Of a stretch of DNA of 64,000 nt, positions 33,185-46,062 are shown one piece after another (the stretch's first letter is position 1; each line of letters begins with the position of its first letter). Made by a program: the position numbers and the translations under genes. The DNA lies in the NCBI RefSeq assembly GCF_932526225.1, contig NC_064044.1, positions 15,191,453 through 15,255,452 of the forward strand, read 5' to 3'. The stretch is from Nematostella vectensis (lineage: Eukaryota > Cnidaria > Anthozoa > Actiniaria > Edwardsiidae). The notes under the pieces are model-generated. The model searched no databases. It was not told where the DNA came from and was given only the letters and a program-made list of their open reading frames with translations.

Positions 33185-36100
33185 TTAAAGGGTATCTTTC
33201 GCTGAAATTTCTTGGGATTGAACGCGCTCATGGTACACAAATGAGATGCTAGGGACGAGGTCGCTCGCTTGATCGGCTTTTACTGCATTGCTCAGCTGAC
33301 AAACCCCTGCAGTGACGTCATAGTTGAAGGAGACGCAGCCAGGATAAGCATTACACTGCATTGCGCATGACCACACAGACACGCCGCTGTCCAATGCAGT
33401 GATGATGTGGCGAGTGAGTGCGTGACCGGCGAGGTTTAAGTAGACTTTGTCGAAATGGTCCGCTGAAACGTACGTGGAGATTTTGTCAGGGTAGCCTAGA
33501 CATACGTTTTGATACGACGGCGGCCTTGAAGACGAAAATCAACATGAAACGATTTTTAGATCAAAGACAAGAGAAATAGACTGTGGTCGAACGGCGTTGC
33601 TGTGTGCTCTGGTGCTTATCAAATTAATGTACAAGTAACTGCAATCAAACGAATAGGCGATTTGTACTTAAATATCACGTGACTTTTTGGATGGCAAACT
33701 CGCGCGCGCTCCTGGTTTTGGCGGCAAAATGATAACAACAATGGGCAACTCTTTCAGCGCTTACGAATCAGCCAGAAATGTTCATGTCAGAAATAAGGAC
33801 ATACACTAATTGAAAGATTCTATGATTTTGTCCCTCTTTGGCGTGATCGCCGCAACCATTTCTGTGTTTATTTTGGCGTGAGTCTGTCACTCAAAGTCAC
33901 GTGCTTTCGTGGTTTAAGTTACCTATTCATGTACCGAGACTGGGTAAACTTATGTGCTCCGCAACACCAATATTGTATTCAGGAAGCAACACAGATTATG
34001 ACATCTGGATTCTCAAAGTCACTTCCTGCAAACACTCACCTTCAATGAATGGATACACCTCTACTTCACACAAAGTCAGTAGCCTATTTGGCCCGGGGAT
34101 CCAGATATTGACGTACCGGCCCTTGAGTAGGGTGTGGCAGGCGATTGACCCATTTTTTGGGATGATGTATGATCCCCCACAAGTAGGGTTGTCATTACCA
34201 TTATTCTCCAGGCTATCTCCGATGCGAATCTCAAAATTGTCGAGCCTGTGGTTACAACAATCGGCCCTGTGCGGTAAAACGACATTGGTAAAGAAGGCAA
34301 GGTCAGGGGGAGGTCAAGACCTAGAAGACAAAATCGGGAAGGCAATATCGGAAAGACAAGGACAGGATGAAAAGATCGGGTAGACAAGGTCGGGTAGACA
34401 AGGTCGGGTAGACAAGGTCGGGTAGACAAGGTCGGGTAGACAAGGTCGGGTAGACAAGGTCGGGTGACAAATTCTGGAAGACAACGTCGGGAGACAAGGT
34501 TGAGAAAAGATTTTCGGGAGGACAAGGTCAAGAAAAGAAGGTCGGAAGGACAAAGTAGATAAGACAAGGTCGGTGAGACAAGATCAGAAAGACAAAGTCA
34601 AAAAGACAAGTTCAGGGGAGACAAAACTGGGAAAAAAGGTCAGGAAGACAAGGGGGAGATAACTTCTTTTAACCTGAGAATGTTTTGATAGTTGTTTACC
34701 TGTTTACAATAAACAGTCGCAGAATTACGTAGCTTTTTTGTAAGTCAACCCTCCACCAAGGATCTGATTGCACTTTTGTCTCGGTGCACGATAGGTCAAA
34801 GTATCTGCCATTTCTGTTGCCATCCACGGCATGTTCGGCAAGACCATTGCTCGAGAATAAACTTGACTGAACGGCCGGTTTTCCCAAAGCCACATTCGAT
34901 GCAAGGCTGCCTGCAAAGTTTATAATAAAAAGATTAAAGTGCCCGTAGCATCAAACTCTTAATTTCCGAGTTTATACCAATATATCAGTAGTTTAGGACT
35001 TGAAAACAAACCATACCAAGTTTTATTGCCATACGAGGGATTTCGTGGGGTTTTGCAGGCGTTTAAGCGCCAGGCGTACCTCGTTGGTTCAGGAATCCTG
35101 AAGGGCGCATTTTCTATTATCTAAGGGCCTTGTTTTACCCTTGTTACCAGAGCAATATCATTATTTTTCTTATTCAATATGATCGTCTGTATAATTATAA
35201 TAAAGTGTTTCCGAGATAGATGTCAAATTGTGTGTGTTTTTTAATGACGGCATTTCCCGTTATTTCCAAGGAAAAATATGCTTACGAAAAAAATGTTTTG
35301 GTCAGTTTTTGAGTTAACAAAAGCAGGGACGCAGCTCTAATTGGGTTGAATCATTATAAGGCCTTGAATCATATTCTTCAAGTTGGGGTATCAATTATTG
35401 TATGATCAAAGAAAAGCCTGAAAATTATAAATCTTTTAAGCTTTATACTACCAATTCTTAACTGTACTCAACCGCAAACATTAATCTATCTAATTTGAAA
35501 TTTAGAGCTCCTATGCTCAACGCTATAAAAAATGACCCTCTTCCAAAAATGAGCAATCTATTTTGTCCTCGTCGAATCAAATACTTTTATCACTAGATGA
35601 GAATCATTCTAAGGTCTCTAATTTTTCAAATAAGATCTGTTCTCACAGCGCGCGGGCTCGTTTTACGGGGTCAACTTGTGAAAAGGAAGAGCTGTTTGTA
35701 AACGCTTGTATTTTTGTCCGTGGTCAAATTTCGAGATTTTTTTTTCTGATATCATAAGAAAGCTCTTTACCTATTCTTCATCTCTAAGTAAATATTAAAA
35801 ACAATTTACTGAAATTTATTGGTGGGTATGACATATTGATAAGTATGACATATTGATAAGTATGACATATTGATAATTATTAACATATTGATACGTATGA
35901 CATATTGATAAGTATGACATATTGATAAGTATGACATATTGATAAGTATGACATATTGATAATTATTAACATATTGATACGTATGACATATTGATAAGTA
36001 TGACATATTGATAATTATTGACATATTGATAGGTATGACATATTGATAAGTATGACATATTGATAAGTATGACATATTGATAAGTATGACATATTGATAG

Positions 36101-37240
36101 GTATGACATATTGATAGGTATGCCATATTGATAAGTATGACATATTGATAAGTATGCCATATTGATAGGTATGACATATTGATAAGTATGCCATATTGAT
36201 AAGTATGCCATATTGATAGGTATGACATATTGATAAGTATGACATATTGATAAGTATGACATATTGATAAGTATGACATATTGATAGGTATGACATATTG
36301 ATAGGTATGCCATATTGATAAGTACGACATATTGATAAGTATGACATATTGATAGGTATGACATATTGATAAGTATGACATATTGATAAGTATGACATAT
36401 TGATAAGTATGACATATTGATAGGTATGACATATTGATAGGTATGACATATTGATAAGTATGACATATTGATAGGTATGACATATTGATAGGTATGACAT
36501 ATTGATAAGCATGCCATATTGATAGGTATGACATATTGATAGGTATGCCATATTGATAAGTATGACATATTGATAGGTATGCCATATTGATAAGTATGAC
36601 ATATTGATAAGTATGACATATTGATAGGTATGACATATTGATAAGTATGACATATTGATAATTATTAACATATTGATACGTATGACATATTGATAAGTAT
36701 GACATATTGATAATTATTGACATATTGATAGGTATGACATATCGATAAGTATGACGTATTGATAAGTATGACATATTGATAAGTATGACATATTGATAAG
36801 TATGACATATTGATAGGTATGACATATTGATAAGTATGACATATTGATAGGTATGACATATTGATAAGTATGACATATTGATAGGTATGACATATTAATA
36901 AGTATGACATATTGATAGGTATGACATATTGATAAGTATGACATATTGATAGGTATGACATATTGATAGGTATGACATATTGATAAGCATGCCATATTGA
37001 TAGGTATGACATATTGATAGGTATGCCATATTGATAAGTATGACATATTGATAGGTATGCCATATTGATAAGTATGACATATTGATAAGTATGACATATT
37101 GATAAGTATGACATATTGATAAGTATGACATATTGATAGGTATTTTTGTTCTCTATGCAATGAGTTTACAGTGTGATTGGTAATAAATACTACGTACCAT
37201 TTGTGGACTCTGAATTGAATAAGATCAGAAGGGATGTCAC
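33185..37240 (-). CDS. Secreted fucolectin-domain plus PAN/Apple-domain protein
   Basis: Exons read right to left. 37240-37198 (VTSLLILFNSESTN) is probably the end of a signal peptide; the true first exon with its ATG was not found. 34910-34700 and 34266-34040 together encode an F5/8-type fucolectin (FTP) domain: NVALGKPAVQSS, AEHAVDGN, PWWRVDLQKSYVILRLFIVNR, NPTCGG, GRYVNIWIPG, LTLCEVEVYPF. 33523-33185 encodes a PAN/Apple domain: VCLGYPDK, SVWSCAMQCNAYPGCVSFNYD, GVCQLSN. Splice phases agree across the first three exons. The third-to-last junction is out of phase, so a small exon may be missing between 33524 and 34039, or the gene is damaged. It probably acts outside the cell, binding fucose-type glycans. 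A 17-bp minisatellite fills the large intron. Confidence 0.7.
34378..34470. repeat. 14-bp tandem repeat in lectin intron
   Basis: About six near-perfect copies of GACAAGGTCGGGTA, with degenerate GACAAGGTC units continuing on both sides (34313-34650). It is intronic and non-coding. Confidence 0.85.
35822..37141. repeat. 17-bp minisatellite in lectin intron
   Basis: About 1.3 kb of TGACATATTGATAAGTA, with variants AGGTA/ACGTA and TGCCAT, and interspersed TAATTATTAACATATTGA blocks. The unit is not a multiple of 3, so stop-poor frames give overlapping Tyr/Ile/Ser-rich ORFs on - that are not genes. One large block near 36005-36500 is partly repeated near 36710-37000. Confidence 0.95.
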
Positions 37241-38559
37241 CTGAAATGAACGTACAACAATAAAAAAAATAAAGTGCAACTTATACCCATATATGAGCAA
37301 CGTAGACAAAACGTTCCAGTAAAAAAGTTGAGGTCGTCAATTAACCTCAAAGCCGCATTGTCACCAGTTTACTTCCGGTCGATTACGTAACAATATTCGA
37401 TGATTTTTAACGGAAAACGGAAATATTGAAAGCAGTGTGTTTATTGGAAGTTTCTTTGAAGATGTGATTGATAATTTAGAGCGGATGGCCTGTTTAATAT
37501 CTCGGATTTTAATAGATACTTTTGTCTTTTAACAGTTGATGTTTTCATCGGACCTTCGGAAGTAGACTGGTGACCATGCGGCTTTAACATCGGGTATAAG
37601 TTTATAGTTTTAGCTACATTTGCAGTGAAGTCGGTATCGCTTAGAAAGTGGCTTACACCGCTTAATGTAATACTAATGATTTTAAGCATTAAAATGTAAT
37701 AAAATATTTGTCGCTTAATGTAATACTAACGCTTAATGTAATAAAATTTGCCGATTAAGGTAATACTGACGCATCATTAAGGGAAATTTTATTTATTATA
37801 CCGAAGAGGGGCCTGAGGATATTCAGTGGGCCTCGAGAAATACCCGGAGTCTAAAGTCTCTTTTTGGTTGGGATCGGGTATTCGTACCAAGACGCAGGGG
37901 CCTCAAAGGGTGTGAGGGTGCAGCGGGTGTGATAATATAGTGTGGTGATGTAGGAGGGTGATGGAGAAAATAGGCTTGTGAAATAGTGTAAGGTAGTTAT
38001 GGTGTGGAGATTAAAGTAGTGATGAGGAGGGTTATGGTGTAAATGATGGTGATAATTTGAGCGTGATATGAGGTGGTTGTGTATGGTTAGGTGAAATTAA
38101 TGATTGTGTAATTGGGTTATCAGAAAACGTGGGGATAGTTAAGATTATACTTCTACATTCACTTTATATCTTACAAATGTAGTTTTAACTACTTAAGTAA
38201 AAAATACTCTATTTGTATGAAAAAGTATAAAAAATACTGTTAGCGTTAACAAGTCTTGTGTCTCTCAATGATGTAACCTTTTTTACACATACAAACACGT
38301 GTGCGAAAACCGCACAGGAAATCGCACAGAAAACGCAGAGAAATACGCTGTTTTTCTGTATTTTTTTTTTTTGTTATGTTTATCTTTTTATATACATGCC
38401 AGTTGTAGAAGAAGAGGAGCCTTTGTGCAAATCAGTAATAAATTGTGTTTTTTGAAAGTGTTTTTTACTAAATCGATGTATAATAAACCAATATTGAATT
38501 CGGTTTTAGTGATATCTAGAAAAAACAATGTCTTGCTAAGTGGAATCAATTTCGGCCTT

Positions 38560-39370
38560 CAGTCTTGCCCGATTCCACTTGTCTTGGAATTGATTATTCT
38601 AAGGAAGAGATACAGTCCGAATACTTGAAAAGTCTAGAGGCGGACAGAGGGAAACAGCATAAGAAAGAAGTAGATGAAATATCTCTCAGAAATGATGAAG
38701 AGCAGAAGCTGGAAGTCAACCTTTATTGTTATCTTGGTTAGACATCGACACCTTGGTGAGCAATCAAGTCGATATCCACATAAAAGCAAAGCAGGTTCCA
38801 TATATGATTGGGTCGGTTCATTATCCCTCCCACCAAGGCACTATGAGCTTAGAATAGCGTCACCTTCTAGAATTGTTTATCCAGATGAGGATAAAGACCC
38901 ACTTGCCAACAGCTTACTCTATATACTCTATATACTAGTGTGAGGACCCTGTTCCTCTATCTAAGGACAAGCAGGAATTTGGACTATTTAGTGGCGAAGG
39001 ATCAGAGAGCTGTGATAACAACACCACTATGCCAATGGATGAAAAGTCAAGCCCAGGACCAAGCGTCTCATGGTCACCAGAATCTCTTTTGGCATCACCG
39101 CCACCACAACTCTTGGAGGAGGGTGATCATCTTGGCGAGAATGATCAGAAAAACACTTTTCTGAAAGAGAAGCTCAAAGCTCGACTTCAGGCACCTTCAT
39201 CCCAGAGTCGGATAGAAAAAGTGTTAAACCGTCATGAGTGTGTAAGAGAACTCCTAACTTTGTACAGGGATTCAAACATTTTGAGCTCCAAAGTCATGTT
39301 TTCTTTCCATGGTGAAGACGGAGAAGGCGATGGTGTACTAAGGGATGTCTATTCCATTACCAGAAATAAG
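38560..39370 (+). pseudogene. UBX-like / HECT-like ubiquitin-ligase-family pseudogene
   Basis: Three consecutive pieces in different frames look like one protein. The first is KEEIQSEYLKSLEADRGKQ (about 38590-38740). The second is VRHRHLGEQSSRYPHKSKAG and YDWVGSLSLPPRHYEL, a UBX-like fold (38735-38930). The third is EDPVPLSKDKQEFG, then RIEKVLNRHECVRELL and KVMFSFHGEDGEGDGVLRDV (38943-39365), which resembles the start of the HECT-like region of G2/M-specific E3-ligase-like proteins that are abundant in cnidarians and fish. A frameshift near 38735 and a small CTCTATATA duplication near 38922-38936 break it. The similarity stops at about 39365. The assignment is from recollection. Confidence 0.5.
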
Positions 39371-40710
39371 AGACAACATGGCCGCCACGCATGCGCAATA
39401 GTGCACATACAATGTCAAAATGGCAACATTTTATCACAATTTATCAAATTTTCTCGTTTCAGAGATTTTGGGCTCACGATGCAGGACTCGAACAAAAAAC
39501 CTTGCCATTCGAGTGATACACTTTCCGTTCAAACGATGCCAGAGAAAGCCTTATAATTCCTTGGACATTGCACTTTTGTTCGCTTAAGAGCATACAATCC
39601 TCCATACATTCTCTGTAATTTCATTGAAATCGGGCATAAAAGTAGTCGTTTAAAAGGTAGAACTGTTCGCTGCATCACAGGTGCAGGACTCGAAATTGGT
39701 AAATCGACTATCCTTCCATCAAATTGGCCAATAAAATAGGCAGTAGCGCCTTCCAATCTTGTTCCCGAAGAAATAACATTTGATGTATTTATGCCTAGTC
39801 CAGGAACCATTATTGTTGTCTTTAAGATACAGACTGAAGCAAGGAAAACGGTGCGCTCCGCAAGAACAACTTCTCTCCGTTCGTCCGTTCCCCATTTTGT
39901 TTTTAAACGGCCCCACGGCTTTCTGGGATAGACACAGGGGAACCATAAAGCCCTTCTAAAAAATAGATTTTTTTAAATTTGCGTATTTGATGTTTTCCAA
40001 CCTCAGCAAGACTGCCGCACTTCCATTATCATCGGACGTATCAAAACAGAGATGCCCCTTGCACGTTTAAATACCGCTAATACTACTTTTATTTGGAATT
40101 TTAGTCAACCTGATTAAAAACTTCTAGTGTAACAACAAAAGGGAAGCCCCTGTGCTGGCCGGAATCTCGCTTTTATTTGTGATACCGCTGTTATTTCTCG
40201 CGGGCCTAGCAAAATGTGAGCCCAGAGAAACCGCTGGCTAATGTCCCTTATTTCTGGGAATGCCGTGTTCTGGGGACAGTTCATATCAGAGTTCTGCGAA
40301 GGTGCTTGCCACTAAATACCAGTGATATCCGCGGCCCTCTCCAATGACGACTATGTGGTTTTGGGTTTTTCTCCCTGTTGTTGACTGAAGCAACGATGCA
40401 ACAATCTGTCTTAGGCAATGTCACAGAAAGTCACGAGAAAGAACGAATGTTAATTGCTCAAGCTACGGACACCAGCTTGCCCTTCCCAAAGGGGGAACTA
40501 ATAGACGTGGCTACATTGATACATCAAGAACCAAAACCAGAAGCGCCTGTCAAGATTTCATCGATTCAGCACAGGGAGTGAATATGTAGAAGGTAGGATA
40601 AAATTAGGATATTAGGATAAGTAGAAAAGATGTCAGAAATGGCTATGAGATCCAAAGCTCGTACATGCTTTGACATTCTGGTTATACCTGAGAACTACAG
40701 TTCTTATCCA
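39371..40710. other. No supported gene
   Basis: Mixed AT-rich sequence. An ORF at 40378-40581 has plausible composition but no domain or splice evidence. Confidence 0.5.
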
Positions 40711-40893
40711 CAAGTTGAGTCAACTCGTCCACAAAAATAGAGTCAATTCGTCCACACATTGTTTTAACAAAAAAGTGGCCTCGTAACCTCGTAAAGTTTT
40801 TATATGAAACGTATGCTACGAGGCTACTTTTTTGTAAAAACTATGTGTGGACGAATTGACTCTATTTTTATGGACGAGTTGGTTGTAGACGAA
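40711..40893. mobile_element. Foldback MITE, about 180 bp
   Basis: The left arm, with ACTCGTCCACAAAAATAGAG and TCAATTCGTCCACACA, is inverted in the right arm (TGTGTGGACGAATTGACTCT onward). A loop of about 13 bases separates them. The whole unit can fold into one long hairpin. Confidence 0.8.
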
Positions 40894-41504
40894 TCGGTTT
40901 GCGGACAATTGACTGGATACCGTCGTGGGGCGATGGGCCCGTGCGACGGTGAGGCCGTGGGACGGTGGGGCCGTCGGGTCGTACCCAAAATACCATGTCC
41001 TTTATGGGCCACCGTATTTTTTAACTGAGTTTCCAAACCAGTTATTTGCCGATTGTACTGTAATTTTCATGTTTTGGAGGGGTTGGGGTGGCCGTCCTTT
41101 GCTCATTTCTATTCAAGGTTAATATGAATCTACGTCATTAGTACTCACGGGTTATATATATATATATTTTTAACCTCTTCTGCTCATTAGTATTCCACCC
41201 ATTTTAAAAACTCATTCATATTTAATTAGCTTATATTAAACCCCCTTTTCCCTGAACATCAAGCCCTCCAATTCTTGAAAATTGTGAATTTTTATTTTAG
41301 TGAAATGAATGACTGTCAGAACAATGAAAAAGGTTTCAATCTTATAATAAGGCTCTAAATATATAAACTGCCAACGGATTTCTCGTTCTTTCTGTCAACC
41401 AGTTATATAATATAGTCAATAAATCAGTTGCTTTCTGAATAAAAATAAATCGCTACACTCGCTGGGTTGTCCTTTCTTTTTGTGTGTGATTATTACTAGA
41501 GATC

Positions 41505-42216
41505 GGGGGCCGGTTCCTGAAAAGCCGATTTACGCTAACCCAGGGTTAAATTAACCCTAACCCACGATTTAATTTTTACCCCCAGATTAGTTCCGTTCCC
41601 GAAACGCTGGTTGGCGCTAACTCTGGGTCAGTTTGGAGGTAAAATCTAACCCTGCTCGCGAGGTGGGTTAACTCGCTAACCCACTGTTTAGTTGGCGTAA
41701 CACAGGCCTCCCAAACTTTGTAGTAGAACTAAAGCTTATAAAATAAAGTTGTCGACAAAAAAGACGTTACACAAAACAATGTAGGGATCAAATATCCTAA
41801 CATTTCGCTTTATTATGTGACCTTCGTTGCGATGCTGACTTGAAAATTGTGCTGGGACAGACAGAAAGTTACATGAAATTTGTACTTGAAATTAATCTGT
41901 CTCGCTAGTGTCACGCACCAACTCGAATCGTGCAAATGACACTTTTTTGGCCATGAAATGGAGGTAATTACAGGTGATGTAGAGGTGTTTTGGGGCTTTT
42001 CTGCGAAAATAAAACCACCAAAGGTAAATTTAAGTTGCTTTCTGTTGATATACTGTTTTTCACTCGTTTAATCCAGGGTTAGTAATTCGGGGGATTACTT
42101 GGCTTTCGGGAACGGTGAGTTATCCGTCGGTTAGCTGACCTACGATTAGCGAATTTTAACCCGGGATTAGGCGCTGATCGAGGGTTAAGTTAATCGGCCT
42201 TTCAGGAACCGGCCCC
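41505..42216. mobile_element. Non-autonomous TIR element, about 710 bp
   Basis: The left end GGGGGCCGGTTCCTGAAAAG and the right end (reverse complement GGGGCCGGTTCCTGAAAGG) form TIRs continuing as GCCGATT. Subterminal repeats of the CTAACCC or GGGTTA type lie inside both ends. It is non-coding; no clear target duplication was found. Confidence 0.75.
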
Positions 42217-42225
42217 TGTTCTAGA

Positions 42226-42960
42226 ATCTTCTAGTAGATGTAGGGGTGCTATTGGTAAGGTACCTATGGTGGCTCATAGAAAACCTAGGAGTTTAAAGGA
42301 TATGTTGGTGCACTCCTCTCTTAAAGAGGATAGTACTCAGTTTAGAGGTTGTGGTAAGTGAGGCGGTAAAAGGTGTAGGGTGTGTAGCTTTCTTTAGACA
42401 GGGCGGGAGTTTCGCAGTACGGTTACTTACGGTTACTAATAAGAAATATGTCATTAAGTTTGACTTGGACTGTAACTCAGATTTTGTTGTTTATCTCATT
42501 ACTTGCTCTATGTGTAGCAAGCAATACGTAGGGTCTACAATCAATAGTTTTAGGAAGCGTTTTAATAATCATAAAAGTAGGTTAAATAAGCACCTTTTCT
42601 ATCAACATTTTCATTGCGACAATCATTTAGGTCTTAATAATGTTATGGTACATAGATAAGTGTAACTCTGAGGCTCAGCTTAGGGAAAGGGAAGGTCAGT
42701 GTGCTTATCGGCTTAAGTCTATCTTCCCGCGGGGTCTTAATAGTGGTGACTTTTTTTGTAGTAGCAACCCACGTAGAGATGTGTAAATTATTTTTATCCA
42801 TAGCGCGCGCTATTCTAGAAAATGCGCGTTTTTGTCAGTTGTAATGTTTTTGCGTTTCGCGCCACTATTCTGATGTAAATAAGCTTGTAACGATTCACCT
42901 TTTTCAGTCTGCCCTGATAAAGTCTTATTAAAGACGAAAATTTGGCAGAGTCGAATTCCA
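42226..42960 (+). pseudogene. Penelope-like retroelement, 3' end with GIY-YIG domain
   Basis: Fragments in several frames match the C-terminal part of Penelope-like elements. These are a Cys-rich linker (RGCGK, then RCRVCSF near 42340-42400), a GIY-YIG endonuclease (VVYLITCSMCSKQYVGST, then RKRFNNHKSRL near 42485-42580), and the terminal motif LREREGQCAYRLKSIFPRGL near 42675-42745. The reverse transcriptase lies absent upstream, so this is a 5'-truncated copy. A TGA/TAG and frame changes make it non-functional. The 3' tail holds a hammerhead-like structure. Confidence 0.75.
42908..42949 (+). ncRNA. Degenerate hammerhead-ribozyme-like motif
   Basis: TCTGCC at 42908-42913 can pair with GGCAGA at 42944-42949. 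Between them lie CTGATAA (consensus CTGATGA, one change), a stem GTCTT/AAGAC with loop ATTA, and GAAA. Penelope-like elements are known to carry hammerhead motifs. Stem III is nearly absent and the G8 position is mutated, so self-cleavage is doubtful. Confidence 0.4.
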
Positions 42961-45480
42961 GTTTTTGGTGTATTGTATTCATTGTTCTGGTACGAGATCA
43001 CGACAGTTTGGGCTTTTTGATTATATTGTATTTTCTTAGTATTGTTTCAAAATTTCCAAATGCTTGTGACCCCTAGAGTGTGAAATGAAGTGAGGCCTGT
43101 ATTTTTCTAGTGGCTTCATTTCCATGGATACTCATTCCATGGTTATACTCATTCTGACAAGTCCGTCAACACAACTTTATATAATAGGCTAAACATGACG
43201 TCATTGCTCGGGGCCTAGAGAAGGGAATTTTTCACGTAATTTCTTCGAGGTCTTTATCTTATCGAAAGATCCTATGTAGGAATAGCTTCATGGTGTACAA
43301 AAATTTGATTCGAACTCGGAATATTATTCCCTAATCTATAATAAATAACTGCCAAAATAATTTGATAGCAGCTGAAGCCAAGTGCCACTGGTGGAATCGC
43401 GTGATTTCGTCATAAAATTTAACCAATTTATATCGTGGGTTTTTTTGGCATAGCCAAATTACAAATAACCGCATCATTTTATATTTCATAAAGGCATTTT
43501 TTTCTCATAAATCAGACGAACTATTTTATATGACAAACTTATATTGTCTGGGCTTTATTATGACCTAGGTCCCGTTGATATAGTTATACGTTTTTCAGCA
43601 ATTAAATTTGCAGAGGCTAAGAGATCTTGGATGAGCTAAATGAAAAATCGCTAAAAACGTATTGCTTATTATAGCCAAAGAACCCAAGCCTGACTTGGTC
43701 TAATAAAGCTCAGACCATATAAATGGTCAACTGTAAATCGTCGATCTGGTCTTTTAATAGCCTATTTTTGAAAAATGGTAACAACAAATGCGATGATTAT
43801 TTTGCAATCGACTTGTCATCTATCCCTAGAAAGCATACTGAAGCTTAGCTCTTTGGGATTTCCAATGATTCTAAAACCCCTCGCTATAATTGAGTGCATA
43901 GAAGCGTGGATAAAAAAGTATATGTATAACGCAAAAACAATAACGCAATACAACAATAACGAGTATTTGGAAAATCCCAAAGGCAAAAATACACCCTTTA
44001 CAAGATTTGGGTGGCGGATAAGGCGGACGCTGCTAGTTTTGTAGCTTTTCGTGGTATATTATCGCCTGATCTCAGCGTATTCATGACTATTTCGTTAATG
44101 TGCTTACCGTTCTACTTTTACGCCCTCGTTGATACTGAAGTCTTTTAATCCTATAACATCAAGTTACTTCTTACCTTAAAAATCGAAGCCCACATCATCG
44201 AAGCTGATCCATAAGCCTACCCCTAACTTCTACGGCCCTGTGTTCTCGCTGTAATAAAACATTCAACTCAGGGGAGAATAAATAGGCTTGGATAGGACAT
44301 ATAAATTATTAACAGCCACAGTACCAATCACTTTATGACGAACTCCAAACTAATCATTATTATATCAGCTCTACGCTGTCTAACCAATTTTTCACGCATG
44401 CATTTTTCATTGCAGCTGTGTTGTTGTTGTTGTTCTAGTGATTTCTTTTCACTGCCCTAAAAAATAAATGGCATTATCTCTGCTCTACGCTCATGTTTTA
44501 TTGTAACTTTGCTATGCAAGGAATGTGCGTCGGTTAGGTTAAGTAAAAAAAATTAGAAGGGAATTTTAAATAAGTTCGTTCATTTAATAGTATGAGAACC
44601 ACCACCCAAAAGTAATTTTGGTCAAGAGCAACTAATGTCTAACTTATGATAACACCAAAAACTTAATTATTTCTTTTGCGTGGGTAGATAACAACTACTG
44701 AAAAGTAGGTAAACTTATTGGATTTTAAGATCACAGAGGGGAGTTGGTCTTTAGATTTCTTTCAACAAAAGCCCATTCTCTCCATCTCTCGTTTGACCGT
44801 GCTGTGTCGAAAAATTGACCTTTTAATGTGTTTGCATAACAAGAAGTCATTTGTTCGGTAAACACAATTGAATCTTCATCATTTCTACTACGAAAATAAA
44901 CATCCCCGAGTTTTTAGATTACCATATTTACACGAATTTTAAGCGCCTCCCCCGAATAAGAACCCCCTCCCCTCCCCAAAGGTTCACTGAGTCTTTTTTT
45001 AACTGAGCAAAATGACTTTCATACATATATTCAATATTGTAAGGCGTCACGTGAGCTGTAGAAATTGAAAGAAATAGAGAAAGCAAAAAAAAAAAAAACA
45101 GTAAAATCATCCGACCTGAATTTTGTACCCAACCTGAATCCAACCCGCATCCGACCTACAACCTGCATTTTGTCGGTCGGGGTTCACCAGGTCAGTGGTA
45201 GGGGGTGTTTACACGGGGATATTTGACCCACCAAACAACTAGCGAGTGTCAGTTGTCTTATTTGAAAAGTCGCATTTTCTTTTAACAGCTGTATAATCGT
45301 ATATTTATTTTTCTATTGAGAACAATGGCTATCTTGTGGAAAGGTAGAAATGACAAAAAGCAAACACTCTAATGTACTCCCAGAGATGATAATTTTTTTT
45401 GAGTCCATATTTCAGAAATGTACGTATCAGAAATGCCCTGATTTCATGACATTTTGTATTCCCCGAATCGTATAAACTCA
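42961..45480. other. No supported gene
   Basis: AT-rich sequence without convincing coding exons or clear repeats. A fragment near 44930-44990 (TTTACACGAATTTTAAGCGCC) resembles the edge of a dispersed repeat. Confidence 0.5.
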
Positions 45481-45780
45481 TACACCTATTTAAAAAAAAA
45501 AATTGTCAGTGCAAATGGCAAATGGCCATTGACAAATGGCAGTTCTACGACAGAAAGGACCCATGGATCCCAAAATATTTATTCCAAAATTCAGAAAAAT
45601 ATAAATAAACCATATGGCTATCCATGTTATATAATTAATATATGGTTCGATATCGCTTGAGTTTATTTATCACCTTAATTTTTAAAAATAATTGCTACCC
45701 ATAAACACCTATCTGTCGTAGAACTATCATTTGGCAATTGCCATTCGCTGTTCGCACTGACAACCTTTATTGAAGGTGTA
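45481..45780. mobile_element. MITE, 300 bp, TA-flanked
   Basis: The ends TACACCT and AGGTGTA, and longer inverted arms (TTGTCAGTGCAAATGGC to GTTCTACGACAGA on the left and their inverse on the right), give TIRs of about 70 bases. A TA at each extreme suggests a Tc1/mariner-type target. It is non-coding. Confidence 0.75.
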
Positions 45781-46062
45781 TATAGGGCTTTCTTCCAGCG
45801 GGCCGATGAAACCTCAACCAACAAGAAACAAAATAATCTATATTAGAATCCGCGCTACAGGCCATCGGCTCTAAATTATCAGTCATATCCTCAAAGAAAC
45901 TTCTAATAGACTCATTGCTTTTACAATTTAGAAATATTTTTCGCACTTTCCTTTAAAGATAATCGGAGATTGTTACGTATAAAGCCGGAAGTAATCTCGT
46001 TAATTTAACTAACTTTATTGTTTAGCATTGTTAATGCTATCACTTTTGCTAACTATTCCCAG

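Noticed and set aside
35806..37160. Several overlapping Tyr/Ile-rich ORFs on the minus strand
   Set aside because: 17-bp minisatellite read in several frames at once.
37441..37689. Minus-strand ORF as first exon of the lectin gene
   Set aside because: It has a Met but no signal-peptide character and no donor in the right phase was found.
40378..40581. 67-codon ORF with protein-like composition
   Set aside because: No domain, no clear acceptor or donor, isolated in repeat-rich sequence.
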